From assembly GCA_032229885.1 (NCBI GenBank), contig JAVYAJ010000232.1, positions 1 to 49,013 on the forward strand: a DNA stretch of 49,013 nucleotides. Reading direction: 5' to 3'. Origin of the DNA: Anammoximicrobium sp032229885. GTDB taxonomy: Bacteria > Planctomycetota > Planctomycetia > Pirellulales > Pirellulaceae. The position numbers were made by a program, and so were the translations under genes. Positions 36,030 through 45,008 of this stretch are shown piece after piece. Numbering within the stretch: position 1 is the first letter of the stretch; every line of letters begins with the position of its first letter. The notes beneath the pieces were generated by a model. That model searched no databases. It worked only from the letters and a program-made list of their open reading frames with translations, and was not told the origin of the DNA.

Positions 36030-37103
36030 CTACAGTCGCGGGACTTCGACCGAGCGGATCAGTTCGGTCAACAGCTCATCCACGCTGCGGCCCTCGACCT
36101 CGGCCTCGGCCGTCAGGATGATGCGGTGTCGCAGAGCCGGCAGGGCCAGTTGGACCACATCGTCTGGCACGGCATAGTCCCGGCCGGCAAAAGCCGCCAG
36201 CGTGCGGGCGGCCTGCATCAGCGCCAAACCGGCGCGCGGCGACGCGCCGAGATAGAATTGCGGCCACTTGCGCGTCAGTCGCACGAGCTGGTTGATGTAG
36301 TCCAGCAGTCGGACGTCGACGTGCACGTCGCCGTTGCTGTGGGTGACGCGAACGATCTCGTCCGGCGTGGTGACGGGCGCCAGTTCGCGCTCCAAACGCT
36401 CGTTGAGATCGATCTGACGGCTGTGCAGTTCCAGAATTCGAGCTTCTTCCTCCGCCCGCGGATAATCGGCCGTCAGCTTGAACATGAAGCGGTCCAACTG
36501 GGCCTCGGGCAGGTTGTACGTGCCCTCGGATTCGATCGGGTTCTGGGTCGCCAAGACGAGGAACGGGCGGGCCAGGTTGTAGCTCTGGCCGTCGATCGTG
36601 ACCCGATACTCTTGCATGATCTCCAGCAGCGCAGCATGGGTCTTGGCGGGCGAGCGATTGATCTCGTCGGCCAGCAGGAGCTGGGTGAACACGGGACCTG
36701 GCCGAAAGCGGAACTCCTGCGCCTTCATGTCGAAGATCGGCGCGCCGGTGATGTCCGACGGCATCAAGTCGGCGGTGAACTGGATGCGTCCGAACTGACA
36801 GCCCAACACCCGCCCCAACGCGCGGACGAACAGCGTCTTTCCCAAACCCGGAACGCTTTCGATCAGCACGTGGCCGCTGGAGAACAACGCCACCAGCGAG
36901 CCCACGACCAGCTCGTGCTGGCCCACGAAGATCTTGCCGATCTCGGCGGTAATCCGGTCGAATAATTGCTTGGTCTGCGTCTGACGACCAGCCGCTGGAC
37001 TTGACGCGGGCCGGTCCATCGCGACGTCCGCGCCAGGCAGCTCTCCGACAACGCTTGCGGGAATCTCGTCCAATGCCGCATTCCTCTCCACTGCTGATGG
37101 CAT
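36030..37103 (-). CDS. MoxR family AAA+ ATPase
   Basis: The 357-residue protein carries a MoxR-type AAA+ core: Walker A 'ESVPGLGKT' (82-90), Walker B 'LLLADEINR' (142-150), then the family-typical 'AKTHAALLEIMQEYRVTIDG' and 'FLVLATQNPIESEGTYNLPEAQLDRF'. MoxR ATPases act as chaperones that help assemble or activate partner proteins, usually encoded next door as DUF58 and VWA-domain proteins. No such partner is present here: the next gene downstream is ispE after about 410 bases. The start is the ATG at 37103; a TTG or the ATG at 37019 are possible. The first 40 residues look disordered. Confidence 0.93.
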   Translation of the reverse strand: MPSAVERNAALDEIPASVVGELPGADVAMDRPASSPAAGRQTQTKQLFDRITAEIGKIFVGQHELVVGSLVALFSSGHVLIESVPGLGKTLFVRALGRVLGCQFGRIQFTADLMPSDITGAPIFDMKAQEFRFRPGPVFTQLLLADEINRSPAKTHAALLEIMQEYRVTIDGQSYNLARPFLVLATQNPIESEGTYNLPEAQLDRFMFKLTADYPRAEEEARILELHSRQIDLNERLERELAPVTTPDEIVRVTHSNGDVHVDVRLLDYINQLVRLTRKWPQFYLGASPRAGLALMQAARTLAAFAGRDYAVPDDVVQLALPALRHRIILTAEAEVEGRSVDELLTELIRSVEVPRL

Positions 37104-37437
37104 TCACCGTGAACTGTAGATCAACGTCATTGTCCGCCGAATCTGTCCGCGCCCAGGGGCTCGACTCACGACATGCCATGCCGACGCGATCGCAAGAAAC
37201 ACGGTCCATCGTGGCGTTTTCCCATGCGTGGCCGCGTGCCCCGAGGGCAGGATTTCAGCGTCCCGATCCCACGAACGACGCCTCGTGGGCGCGACGGACC
37301 AGCGGGCGGCCGATCGTGCGGACGCGCTCGAATCGAGCGTCTGGCCCGCTCGGCCAGCAGCGCTGCGGGACGGGGCTCGAACCATGCCTCCGGCGGACCG
37401 TTTGCCCACCGCGTGGTTGCGGTCTCCGGCCGGGGCG
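37104..37437. other. Intergenic region, no gene seen
   Basis: About 330 bases between the small lipoprotein stop and the MoxR start, on the same strand. Nothing coding or repetitive was recognised. A tRNA-like GGTTCGAGCC on the minus strand near 37372 has no supporting arms. Confidence 0.4.
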
Positions 37438-37860
37438 TCAGGGCGTGAGCGAGATGTCGAACGTGTTGTCGCCGTCTTTCACACGGGTCGTCAATCCGCT
37501 GCTGCCGAAATCGTGGTATTTCGCGGGGATTTCCACAGCCGATTGCGGCGCCGCGCCGCTGCCTCCGCCCATCGGATCCGGCGGCGCAGGCGGCGAGACT
37601 GCGACCTTGAATTCGCCGGGGAAACAACGCAAATGGTAGCTGCCGTCAGGCTGCAGTTCGGCGCTCGAAGCCCGTCCATCGTCGCTGATCAACAGGATCG
37701 TGCCGGCCGTAACCGGAGCGCCGTTCAGCGCGACCTTGCCCGAGACGGTCGCGGAACGGCCATCGCTCTTGGCGCAGCCAGCGACAACGAGCATCGTCAA
37801 CACCAGCGATCCCAACCCGGCGCACACCGGGCCGCGCCGCTCGGACGCACGCAAAATCAT
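37438..37860 (-). CDS. Small lipoprotein with carboxypeptidase-regulatory-like fold
   Basis: The 140-residue product has a lipoprotein signal ending LVVAGC (lipid-modified Cys29). It is followed by one beta-rich domain: 'ATVSGKVALNGAPVTAGTILL', 'SAELQPDGSYHLRCFPGEFKVAV' and 'IPAKYHDFGSSGLTTRVKDG', the pattern of transthyretin-like or carboxypeptidase-regulatory-like domains. In planctomycetes such lipoproteins often sit right behind a DUF1559 gene, as here (26-base gap). The ATG at 37860 has GGAG eight bases upstream. The role is unknown; co-expression with the pseudopilin-like protein is likely. Confidence 0.85.
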   Translation of the reverse strand: MILRASERRGPVCAGLGSLVLTMLVVAGCAKSDGRSATVSGKVALNGAPVTAGTILLISDDGRASSAELQPDGSYHLRCFPGEFKVAVSPPAPPDPMGGGSGAAPQSAVEIPAKYHDFGSSGLTTRVKDGDNTFDISLTP

Positions 37861-37886
37861 GGTCGGTTCTCCGCAAGATGGCTCAG

Positions 37887-38912
37887 TTATTGAAGCACGC
37901 CGGCCGCGATGACCTGGTGATCGTCGCGAATGCAAATGTTCCGCAAGACTTCGATGTCGATCGCTTCCGAGACGAAGCTCACCCCGGCGTCGGCCCGCAC
38001 GACGCAGACCCCGCCCGGGTGCTCCGAGTGCAGCGCGTTGTTCAGGCCGTCCATGAAATTGCCGCCCGCGCCGGCGAGGTAGGTCTTCATGCCGATCGGA
38101 TACCGCATCGTGGTGATGTTGCGGCAGTAAGGATTTTTCGTCCAGTCGTAATTCGCATGGCCGACTTCGGGCGGACCGGCCACCGGGATCGCGCCGATCC
38201 AGCAGCCCCATTCCGAGCTGCCACGAATGTCGATGTCGAGCGGCGGATTGGCCGCGGTCTTGCCCCACGAGGAATTTTCGCCGACCATGATCGTGTTCGT
38301 CGTCCCGTCTTCGATGTCCCGCATCCGGACGCTACGGTTCGGGACCAGGACTCCGTTCGCACAGGCGTAGCCTTGGGTTCCGGCGACGCAGCGGCCGCGC
38401 CCCGTCGGGTCGGTTACGGTCGTCGCGTTGGTGCACGCCCCCGCGATCCCGACGTAGGACGACGTGGCGAAGGCGTTGGTCGAATCGGTCCCGGGATATC
38501 GCCGCGACAGACGGTTGGTCGTGCTCGAGGGACACCAGTTGAACTCGGGCGTCCAGCTTTTCAAGACGGCGAGATTCGGACCTTCCGGGCTGCCGGTCAT
38601 CCGGGTGAAATCCAGACGATCCGAAATCGTGCCCTGTTCGACTTCCGGCAGAATCGCGAGTTGCCAACTATGGCCAACGTTGAAGGGATCTCCCACGATC
38701 CCGAAGGCGCCCATGGGAAACCGGCTCAGCCGATCGTGATAATTGTGCAACGCCAACCCGATCTGTTTGAGGTTGTTCGTGCACTGCGTCCGGCGAGCCG
38801 CTTCGCGCGCCGCCTGGATCGCGGGCAGCAACAACGCCACCAAAACTCCGATGATGGCGATGACGACCAGAAGTTCGACGAGGGTGAAGCCCGCTCGTTT
38901 TCTGCACCACAT
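37887..38912 (-). CDS. DUF1559 protein with type IV prepilin-like N-terminus
   Basis: The 341-residue protein begins with a prepilin signal: basic leader MWCRKRAG, cleavage point G-FTLVE, Glu at mature position five and a hydrophobic helix. It continues 'AAREAARRTQCTNNLKQIGLALHNYHD', the opening of DUF1559. Later marks are 'DIEDGTTNTIMVGE' and the C-terminal 'ALHSEHPGGVCVVRADAGV'. DUF1559 proteins are greatly expanded in Planctomycetota and are presumed to be cell-envelope or pilus-like proteins of unknown role. The ATG at 38912 has GAGGAG at ideal spacing, better than the upstream ATG at 38930. The lipoprotein follows. Confidence 0.95.
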   Translation of the reverse strand: MWCRKRAGFTLVELLVVIAIIGVLVALLLPAIQAAREAARRTQCTNNLKQIGLALHNYHDRLSRFPMGAFGIVGDPFNVGHSWQLAILPEVEQGTISDRLDFTRMTGSPEGPNLAVLKSWTPEFNWCPSSTTNRLSRRYPGTDSTNAFATSSYVGIAGACTNATTVTDPTGRGRCVAGTQGYACANGVLVPNRSVRMRDIEDGTTNTIMVGENSSWGKTAANPPLDIDIRGSSEWGCWIGAIPVAGPPEVGHANYDWTKNPYCRNITTMRYPIGMKTYLAGAGGNFMDGLNNALHSEHPGGVCVVRADAGVSFVSEAIDIEVLRNICIRDDHQVIAAGVLQ

Positions 38913-39335
38913 GACATTCTCCTCACTCAAACGATAGGCGACGATTAGATTGACAGACTTTGGGATTAAGAAGCCTAACGCAAATGGAAGCTAGTTGACA
39001 GCGTAGCACAGACGCGAACCGGGGGCCGCACAGGCGCCGACGCAGCCGCCGTCATGTTACACAACACTGCACAGACTGTAAACGCAAGTTGGACCAAGCC
39101 GCGATAGATGGTCAATCGAGTCGACCTACAGTTCCTGCGCGCCCACGGGTTTTCGCACGTGACTCGCGGGCCAGCCGCAGCGCCGGCGGCGGGCTGGCGC
39201 CCGATCCTCGGTGGCGAAACGTCGGCGCGTCCGCTTCGGCGCTTGCGCCCGTCGTGCGCCCTGTGTTCGCCGCGAGTGTTCCGGCGTACACTGCAACGGA
39301 CATGCCCGTTCACCAAGTCCTGTGAGCCGTGCCCC
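38913..39335. other. Divergent intergenic region
   Basis: About 420 bases between the DUF1559 gene (-) and the helicase gene (+). The helicase frame is open back to 39108 but those residues have no helicase likeness. No promoter box or repeat could be named with confidence. Confidence 0.45.
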
Positions 39336-41894
39336 ATGCCATCGCGAACCCTGACCCGAGACCAGATCGCCGCCTGGTATTTCGAACAGCTTCCGTTTGC
39401 CCCATACCCGGTGCAAGAAGAGGCGCTGCTGGCCTGGTTCACCGCCGAGCAAGGCGTGCTGGTCTGCGCGCCGACAGGGACCGGCAAGACGCTGATCGCC
39501 GAAGCGGCCCTGTTCGAGGCTCTGCAGACCGGCCAGCGTGTGTACTACACCACGCCGTTGATTGCCTTGACCGACCAGAAATTTCACGAGTTCCAGACGC
39601 TGGCGACGCGGTGGGGATTCTATCCCGAGGACGTCGGACTGGTCACCGGAAACCGGCGGATCAACCCCGATGCGCAGGTGCTGGTCGTGGTGGCCGAGAT
39701 CCTGCTGAATCGCCTGTTGACCCCGGATATTCCGTTTGACGACGTCTCGGCGGTGGTCATGGACGAGTTTCATAATTTCAACGATCTCGAGCGCGGGATC
39801 GTGTGGGAGTTCGCCCTGGGGTTGCTGCCCGCGCACGTCCGTGTCCTGTTGCTGTCCGCGACCGTGGGCAACGCGCTGGAGTTCGTCAACTGGCTGGATC
39901 GCCAGCACCAGCGTCGCCTCGAGCTGGTTCAGGGCGGCGACCGTCAGGTGCCGTTGACCTTCCAATGGGTCGGCGATGCCCTGCTGAACGAACAGCTCGA
40001 AGCGATGGCCGAGGGCGATGATGACAGCCGCCTGACGCCGGCCCTGGTGTTCTGCTTCAACCGCGAGCAATGCTGGACGGTCGCCGAGCAGATCAAGGGC
40101 AAGCGGTTGCTGGCCGACGGTCAACAGGAGCAGTTGACCCGCGAGCTGCAGCAGTACGACTGGTCGCAAGGCGCGGGGCCCAAGCTGAAACAGATCCTGA
40201 TTCGCGGCGTGGGCGTGCATCACGCGGGCGTGCTGCCCAAGTATCGACGGATTGTCGAGGATCTGTTTCAGCGCAAGTTGCTGACGATCTGCGTGTGCAC
40301 CGAAACGTTGGCCGCCGGCGTAAACCTGCCTGCGCGCAGCGTGGTGTTGCCAAGCCTGCTGAAAGGCCCGCCGGACGACCGCAAGCTGGTCGAGCCCAGC
40401 GCTGCGCACCAGATGTTCGGCCGCGCCGGGCGACCTCAGTTCGACTCGCGCGGATACGTCATCGCGCTGGCCCATGAAGATGATGTCCGGATTTCCCGCT
40501 GGCGGGCCAAGTTCGATCAGATCCCAGAGAACACCAAGGACCCCGGACTGCTGAAGGCCAAAAAAGACCTGAAGCGCAAGATGCCCAAGCGTTCGCCGAC
40601 CGAGACCTATTGGACGGAAGGGCAGTTTCAGCGGCTGGCCCAGTCGCCGCCCAGCCGGCTGCGCAGCCGCGGCCCGCTGCCCTGGCGGCTGCTGGCCTAC
40701 ATGCTGCAGGCCTCGCCCGAAGTCGATCGCGTTCGCGCGCTGGTCGCCAAACGACTGAGCGATCCCCGTCATCTGGAGGCCGGGCAGAAACAGCTTGAAC
40801 AGATGCTGATGACCCTGTGGCGGGCCGGCTATGTCGAGCTGGAACCTTCGCCGCCCAAGTCGACCGAAGCGGCGGAAACGGTTCGGCCGGACGCGCCCGC
40901 CGCGTCGGGCCGGGCCCGTTCGAGCACCGAAGCCTTGCTGCGCGAAGCGCTGCGCCGCGAAGCCGAGGCCGAGCGGAGCGTGGCCGCACGACCCGCGGGC
41001 GACGCGAGTCCCATCCTGACGCTCGGCGGCCGATCCGAGAATGCTGTTCGCGCCGACGATCGGACGGTGCAATCTGCCGGCACACCGGCTCGCGGCGCGC
41101 CGGCGCAACAACCGGCTCGCCCCGGCCCGGCGTCGCCCGACATCGCCCCGGCCGATTCCGCGGCGTCTGCGTACAGGCCGATCTACGCGCGGCCGACGTA
41201 CCTGCTGGACCGGCTGCAATTACTCCGCGGGGTCAACCCGCTGTACGGCGTCTTTCTGGTCAATCAACTGGGTGTCGCCGATCGAAACGAGCGGATACAG
41301 GCGATGGAGAGCGTGCTCGAGATCCCCCGCTCGCTGCTGTTTCAATTGCGCGTGCCGCCGCCGGATCAGATGCCGCCAGGGCCGCTGGCAACCACACGCT
41401 TGGACGGACGGCTGCTGCAACTGGGACTGGCGTCGGCCGAGGAGCTCGGCCAGGCCGCGGATGACGACGACGAGGACGACGGCCCGCGGGGACCGCGAGG
41501 CATGTTCGCGGAGGAGCGTGTCCGCGTCCTGACGCTGGCCGACAAGCTGCGACGGTTGTTCGACTACGACTTTCCCGGCGTGCCGGATGTCACCGTCACA
41601 CCGGTCTGGGCGGCCGGCGAGCTGTTCGAGTTCGGCGGCGACTTCAACAAGTTCGTGACCAGCAAAGGCCTCCAGAAACAGGAAGGCATCGTCTTTCGCC
41701 ACTGCCTCCGTCTGATCTTGCTCTGCCACGAGTTCACTCAACTGTGTCCGCCCGACGCCGATCCGGACGAGTGGCGCAGCGACCTGCGCGACATCGCCGA
41801 CCAACTGGCCGACGCCTGTCGCACGGTCGATCCGGACAGCACGGGCAAGGTCTTAGAAGAAGCCGCGCAACGCGATCCGGGGCCCTCGCCCTGA
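39336..41894 (+). CDS. Ski2-like superfamily 2 RNA/DNA helicase
   Basis: The 852-residue protein has the core motifs: motif I 'APTGTGKT' (45-52, Lys51), 'YYTTPLIALTDQKFHEF' (Ia), motif II DEFH (143-146), motif III 'LLSATVG', motif IV-V region 'CVCTETLAAGVNLPARSVV' and motif VI 'MFGRAGRP'. The DEFH box and the order of motifs fit the Ski2/Mtr4-like group rather than DEAD proteins. A Pro/Ala/Arg-rich linker (about 505-610) joins a C-terminal domain ('YARPTYLLDRLQLLRGVNPLYGVF') with an acidic run DDDDEDDG. Likely role is RNA processing or decay; no exosome or nuclease gene is adjacent. The start is uncertain by some residues. Confidence 0.92.
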   Translation: MPSRTLTRDQIAAWYFEQLPFAPYPVQEEALLAWFTAEQGVLVCAPTGTGKTLIAEAALFEALQTGQRVYYTTPLIALTDQKFHEFQTLATRWGFYPEDVGLVTGNRRINPDAQVLVVVAEILLNRLLTPDIPFDDVSAVVMDEFHNFNDLERGIVWEFALGLLPAHVRVLLLSATVGNALEFVNWLDRQHQRRLELVQGGDRQVPLTFQWVGDALLNEQLEAMAEGDDDSRLTPALVFCFNREQCWTVAEQIKGKRLLADGQQEQLTRELQQYDWSQGAGPKLKQILIRGVGVHHAGVLPKYRRIVEDLFQRKLLTICVCTETLAAGVNLPARSVVLPSLLKGPPDDRKLVEPSAAHQMFGRAGRPQFDSRGYVIALAHEDDVRISRWRAKFDQIPENTKDPGLLKAKKDLKRKMPKRSPTETYWTEGQFQRLAQSPPSRLRSRGPLPWRLLAYMLQASPEVDRVRALVAKRLSDPRHLEAGQKQLEQMLMTLWRAGYVELEPSPPKSTEAAETVRPDAPAASGRARSSTEALLREALRREAEAERSVAARPAGDASPILTLGGRSENAVRADDRTVQSAGTPARGAPAQQPARPGPASPDIAPADSAASAYRPIYARPTYLLDRLQLLRGVNPLYGVFLVNQLGVADRNERIQAMESVLEIPRSLLFQLRVPPPDQMPPGPLATTRLDGRLLQLGLASAEELGQAADDDDEDDGPRGPRGMFAEERVRVLTLADKLRRLFDYDFPGVPDVTVTPVWAAGELFEFGGDFNKFVTSKGLQKQEGIVFRHCLRLILLCHEFTQLCPPDADPDEWRSDLRDIADQLADACRTVDPDSTGKVLEEAAQRDPGPSP

Positions 41895-41986
41895 GAACAC
41901 GCGCTTTTTTGAAGCGGGCGTTGCCTGTGACGCAACGCGCGACGGGCCTTCTCCAAAATCCCGGCTCGACACAGCAAGGCCTCGCC

Positions 41987-43117
41987 ATGAACGATACGCG
42001 TTACCGGATCGAAGATACGGCCGACGTGATCAGCCCGGCGCTGATCGTGTTTCGCGAGTTGGTCGAGCGGAATCTCGAGTTGATGCTCACCATCGCCGGC
42101 GGCCCGCGACGGCTGCGGCCGCATTGCAAGACGCACAAGATGGCCGAGATCATCGGTCTGGAACTGGCCCGCGGGATCGTCAAACACAAGTGCGCGACGC
42201 TGGCCGAGGCCGAGATGCTGGCCCGCGCCGGCGTCCGCGACATCCTGCTGGCGTACAACTTGGTGGGACCAAACATTCCGCGCGCGGTCCGGCTGGCGCG
42301 CGCCTATCCCGATGTCCGCCTGGCGGTGACCGCCGACCATCCGCGGCCGGTCGCTGAACTGGGCGCTGCGCTGCACCGACACGGGTTGACCGTCGACGCG
42401 CTGCTGGACGTCGATGTGGGACAACATCGGACAGGCCTGCCGGCCGGCCTCGAAGCGCGTCGGTTGTACGAACGAATCGCGACTACGCCGGGACTTACTC
42501 CGGGCGGCTTGCACGTGTACGATGGCCAGAACCATCAGACCTCGGTCGCCGAGCGCCAGGCAGCCGTCCATGCGGGCTGGGCGTCGGTCATGACTTTGCG
42601 CGACGGGCTGGCGGCATCTGGCTTGCCGACGCCGCGCATCGTGGCCGGTGGAACGGGAACGTTTCCTATCTATGCGGCGATGCAGGACGCGACCATCGAG
42701 TTGAGTCCTGGGACGTGCGTGCTGCATGACGCGGGCTATGCGGCGGCCTATCCCGACCTGTCGTTTCAGATCGCCGCCGCGCTGCTGACGCGTGTCATCA
42801 GTCGCCCGAGCTCCGGCGGGGCGCGCGATCGGGTGACGCTCGATCTGGGCTACAAGGCGTGCGCGTCCGATCCGCCGGCAGGCAAACGGCTGGTCTTTCC
42901 CGACTTGCCGGAGGCAGTTCAAGTCTTGCAGAACGAAGAGCATCTCGTGCTGCAGACTCCGCGGGCCGACCGGTTTCAACCCGGCGACCAGTTGCTGGCC
43001 TTTCCCTGGCATATCTGCCCGACCGTCGCCATGCACAGACAGGCATGGGTCGTCGCCGACGGCCGCATCGTAGACCGCTGGGACGTGGTTGCGCGCGATC
43101 GCTGGCTGACGATCTGA
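41987..43117 (+). CDS. D-threonine-aldolase-type PLP enzyme
   Basis: The 376-residue protein is an alanine-racemase-fold (type III) PLP enzyme of the D-TA family. The PLP lysine is Lys48 in 'RPHCKTHKM'. Other marks are 'HKCATLAEAEMLARAGVRDI', 'VDVGQHRTGLPAG', 'VAGGTGTFPIYA', 'ELSPGTCVLHDAGYA' and the C-terminal metal-site motif 'FPWHICPTVAMH'. Members split D-threonine or related D-3-hydroxy amino acids to glycine and an aldehyde, or dehydrate similar substrates. The ATG at 41987 has AAGG upstream. A 7-bp hairpin (41918-41924 with 41932-41938) lies between the helicase and this gene and may end the helicase mRNA. The exact substrate is not known. Confidence 0.92.
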   Translation: MNDTRYRIEDTADVISPALIVFRELVERNLELMLTIAGGPRRLRPHCKTHKMAEIIGLELARGIVKHKCATLAEAEMLARAGVRDILLAYNLVGPNIPRAVRLARAYPDVRLAVTADHPRPVAELGAALHRHGLTVDALLDVDVGQHRTGLPAGLEARRLYERIATTPGLTPGGLHVYDGQNHQTSVAERQAAVHAGWASVMTLRDGLAASGLPTPRIVAGGTGTFPIYAAMQDATIELSPGTCVLHDAGYAAAYPDLSFQIAAALLTRVISRPSSGGARDRVTLDLGYKACASDPPAGKRLVFPDLPEAVQVLQNEEHLVLQTPRADRFQPGDQLLAFPWHICPTVAMHRQAWVVADGRIVDRWDVVARDRWLTI

Positions 43118-43288
43118 TCGCCGCGCCGCGAACCGGTTCAAGAACAACGGCGCAGCGTGGGCGGCCCATGCGACGCGCGTCGGGGGTACAGGACCGCGCC
43201 AAAGCCGCGTCGCATGCGCGGCTCGATTCCGCGCCTCTGTGGCTTGCCCGACGGACGGATCCGTGAGACACGGGCCAGATGGCACGGC

Positions 43289-43585
43289 CTACTTTCGGGG
43301 CTGTTTCAGATCGGGGCCGCTGCCCAAGGTCTTCTCGTAGCCATGCTCGGTCTTGACGTACTTGGTGAAACCCAGACGTTCGAGCTTGCGGTCGTCGCCC
43401 AGCGCGCGCTCGGTCCGCATCGGCGCCAGTTTACCCGCGATCCACGGCGCCTGGATTACGCGGCGGACGCGCTGGCCGGTCTCGGGATGGACCGTCAGCG
43501 GCGGGTCCGTCATCCGCTGTTCGATCTCGAATCGCTCGCCCCGTTCGCCGCTGTCGGTGATCACTTCGTAGACGTATCGCGGCAT
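43289..43585 (-). CDS. FmdB-like small protein lacking the zinc-ribbon cysteines
   Basis: The 98-residue product follows the FmdB/zinc-ribbon template (MPxYxY..., DPPL, then P-x-x-G-x-x-V-R-R-x-I-x-A-P) as MPRYVYEV, 'RMTDPPLTVHPETGQRVRRV' and IQAP. The four metal-binding cysteines are absent: the first pair position reads ITDSGERG, the second HPETG. The protein thus cannot bind zinc in the usual way. The ATG at 43585 has a perfect AAGGAGGT seven bases upstream, so high expression is expected. The Lys-rich C-terminal part (Lys/Gly/Tyr, 'TKYVKTEHGYEKT') may bind nucleic acid. Function unknown; gene stands alone. Confidence 0.85.
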   Translation of the reverse strand: MPRYVYEVITDSGERGERFEIEQRMTDPPLTVHPETGQRVRRVIQAPWIAGKLAPMRTERALGDDRKLERLGFTKYVKTEHGYEKTLGSGPDLKQPRK

Positions 43586-44080
43586 CGTTCGCACCTCCTT
43601 CGTTGTGGGCCGACTCGCCTTTTCCCGCATCGCCCGGACGCGCGGCGGTTGCGCGTGTGTCGCGGTCGGCGCCCCGGACGCAGCGCAGCGTCGCGAAGAA
43701 AGGGCCTTCGTCCATGCCGAGCTAAACCGTCCAGAGCGGTCTGGGCCGCGGCTTCCGTTCACCCGTTGGACCTCTTCGTTGTCTGCGTGCGCGCTCACTA
43801 AATTTTAAGATACCATCGCGTCACCTTCCGACAATCCCCGCCGGCGTAGGGTGGGAAACGATCGAAGGCAAACGCTCGTCGACAGCGCCGTGTACGCTCG
43901 ATGCGCCCCGTTCGGGCATCGGATGCGCCCTGGAATGGGCGTTTCGATCGCGGTCGGTCGGCGAAGCACGCGGGCCGATGCTTTGCCGCGGTTTGTCGGC
44001 ACAGTACAATCGATCTCCGTGTTCTTTCAACCGCAGTGTTTTTTCAACCCCATGTCCGACCCACCTGGAAGGAGTTTTCG
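43586..44080. other. Divergent intergenic region
   Basis: About 495 bases between the FmdB-like gene (-) and the DUF1080 gene (+). AAGGAG at 44069-44074 is a strong ribosome-binding site for the ATG at 44081. A near-direct repeat, TTCTTTCAACC and TTTTTTCAACC, lies around 44023-44049. No other feature seen. Confidence 0.5.
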
Positions 44081-44719
44081 ATGAGACGATTATGGATCGC
44101 ACCGCTGATGACATGGACGCTGGTCGGCTGTCTGTTGACGCAGGCGGCCGCGAGCGGAGAAGATGAATCCGGCTGGAAACCGCTGATGGACGGCCAGACG
44201 CTGACGGGTTGGCATCCCGTGGGCGACGGCCACTGGACGGTCGAAGACGGAGCGTTCGTCGGGCGAGCGAACAACGAGAAGCTGTACGGCTTGCTGGTCA
44301 GCGACAAGACGTTCCACGATTTCACCGTGCGATTCAAGTTCAAATGCCTGTCCGGCGACAGCGGTTTCTACATCCGCACGATGATCAAAGAACCAGAGAA
44401 AGCCCACGGACTGCAGGTTCAGGTCGGGCGAACCAAGAGCGGGGTCGGTGGGATCTACGAAAGCTATGGTCGAGGATGGGTCAACAAACCGTCGGACGAA
44501 CTGGAGGCCTCGTTCACCAGAGACGACCAGTGGAACGAGATGGTCATCGACGCGCGGGGCGGAAATGTCGTCGTCAAGGTGAACGGGATCGAGAGCGCCC
44601 GGTTGAAGGACGATCCCAGTCGGCCCGAAGGACACTTTGCGCTGCAAATGCATTCGGGTTGTGTCATGCACGTCCTGTTCAAAGATATCGAAATCCGTGA
44701 GGCGGCGTCGGCCGAGTAG
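44081..44719 (+). CDS. Exported DUF1080 (3-keto-disaccharide-hydrolase-like) protein
   Basis: The 212-residue protein has a signal peptide (MRRLWIAPLMTWTLVG, ending around AAAS) and one concanavalin-like DUF1080 domain: 'WKPLMDGQTLTGWHPVGDGHWTVEDGAF', 'DFTVRFKFKCLSGDSGFYIRT', 'WNEMVIDARGGNVVVKVNG' and the closing 'GHFALQMHSGCVMHVLFKDIEI'. DUF1080 domains are highly expanded in Planctomycetota; some members hydrolyse 3-keto-glucosides, others may only bind sugars. This copy is a single-domain, periplasm-targeted form. The ATG is fixed by AAGGAG seven bases upstream. It stands alone. Confidence 0.93.
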   Translation: MRRLWIAPLMTWTLVGCLLTQAAASGEDESGWKPLMDGQTLTGWHPVGDGHWTVEDGAFVGRANNEKLYGLLVSDKTFHDFTVRFKFKCLSGDSGFYIRTMIKEPEKAHGLQVQVGRTKSGVGGIYESYGRGWVNKPSDELEASFTRDDQWNEMVIDARGGNVVVKVNGIESARLKDDPSRPEGHFALQMHSGCVMHVLFKDIEIREAASAE

Positions 44720-45008
44720 GGCGGTCGAAACCAACGCGGCGGACGCGTCTTCGCTGGCCACTCGGCCAGCGGCCGGGCGCAGGCAAAGACGCGCGGCAAA
44801 TCCCGCTCGAGACAGTGTGCGCCTGGAACGTCGTTCACGGCGAGCCACAGGCCTCCCTTGCGCTGTACATCGGAGAAGCGTCGAAAACACTAGCGAAGCG
44901 AGACCTGTGCGGCTCGGAGAACAAACCCGACCCCGTGGACGCGTCTCTCTGAGGCTTGTCCGGGTTCGCGCGGGGTTGCTGGATCTCTCCGCGCAAGCGC
45001 AATCCGGC

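Noticed and set aside
37365..37395. tRNA-like T-loop (GGTTCGAGCC on the minus strand)
   Set aside because: No matching T-stem, anticodon arm or acceptor stem can be built around it.
39126..41219. Long minus-strand reading frame (697 codons) opposite the helicase
   Set aside because: It is antisense to a gene with all helicase motifs; its residues show the Arg/Gln-rich bias of a shadow frame in high-GC DNA.
41738..43285. Long minus-strand frame (515 codons) opposite the D-TA-type gene
   Set aside because: Antisense to a gene with clear PLP-enzyme motifs and without family likeness of its own.
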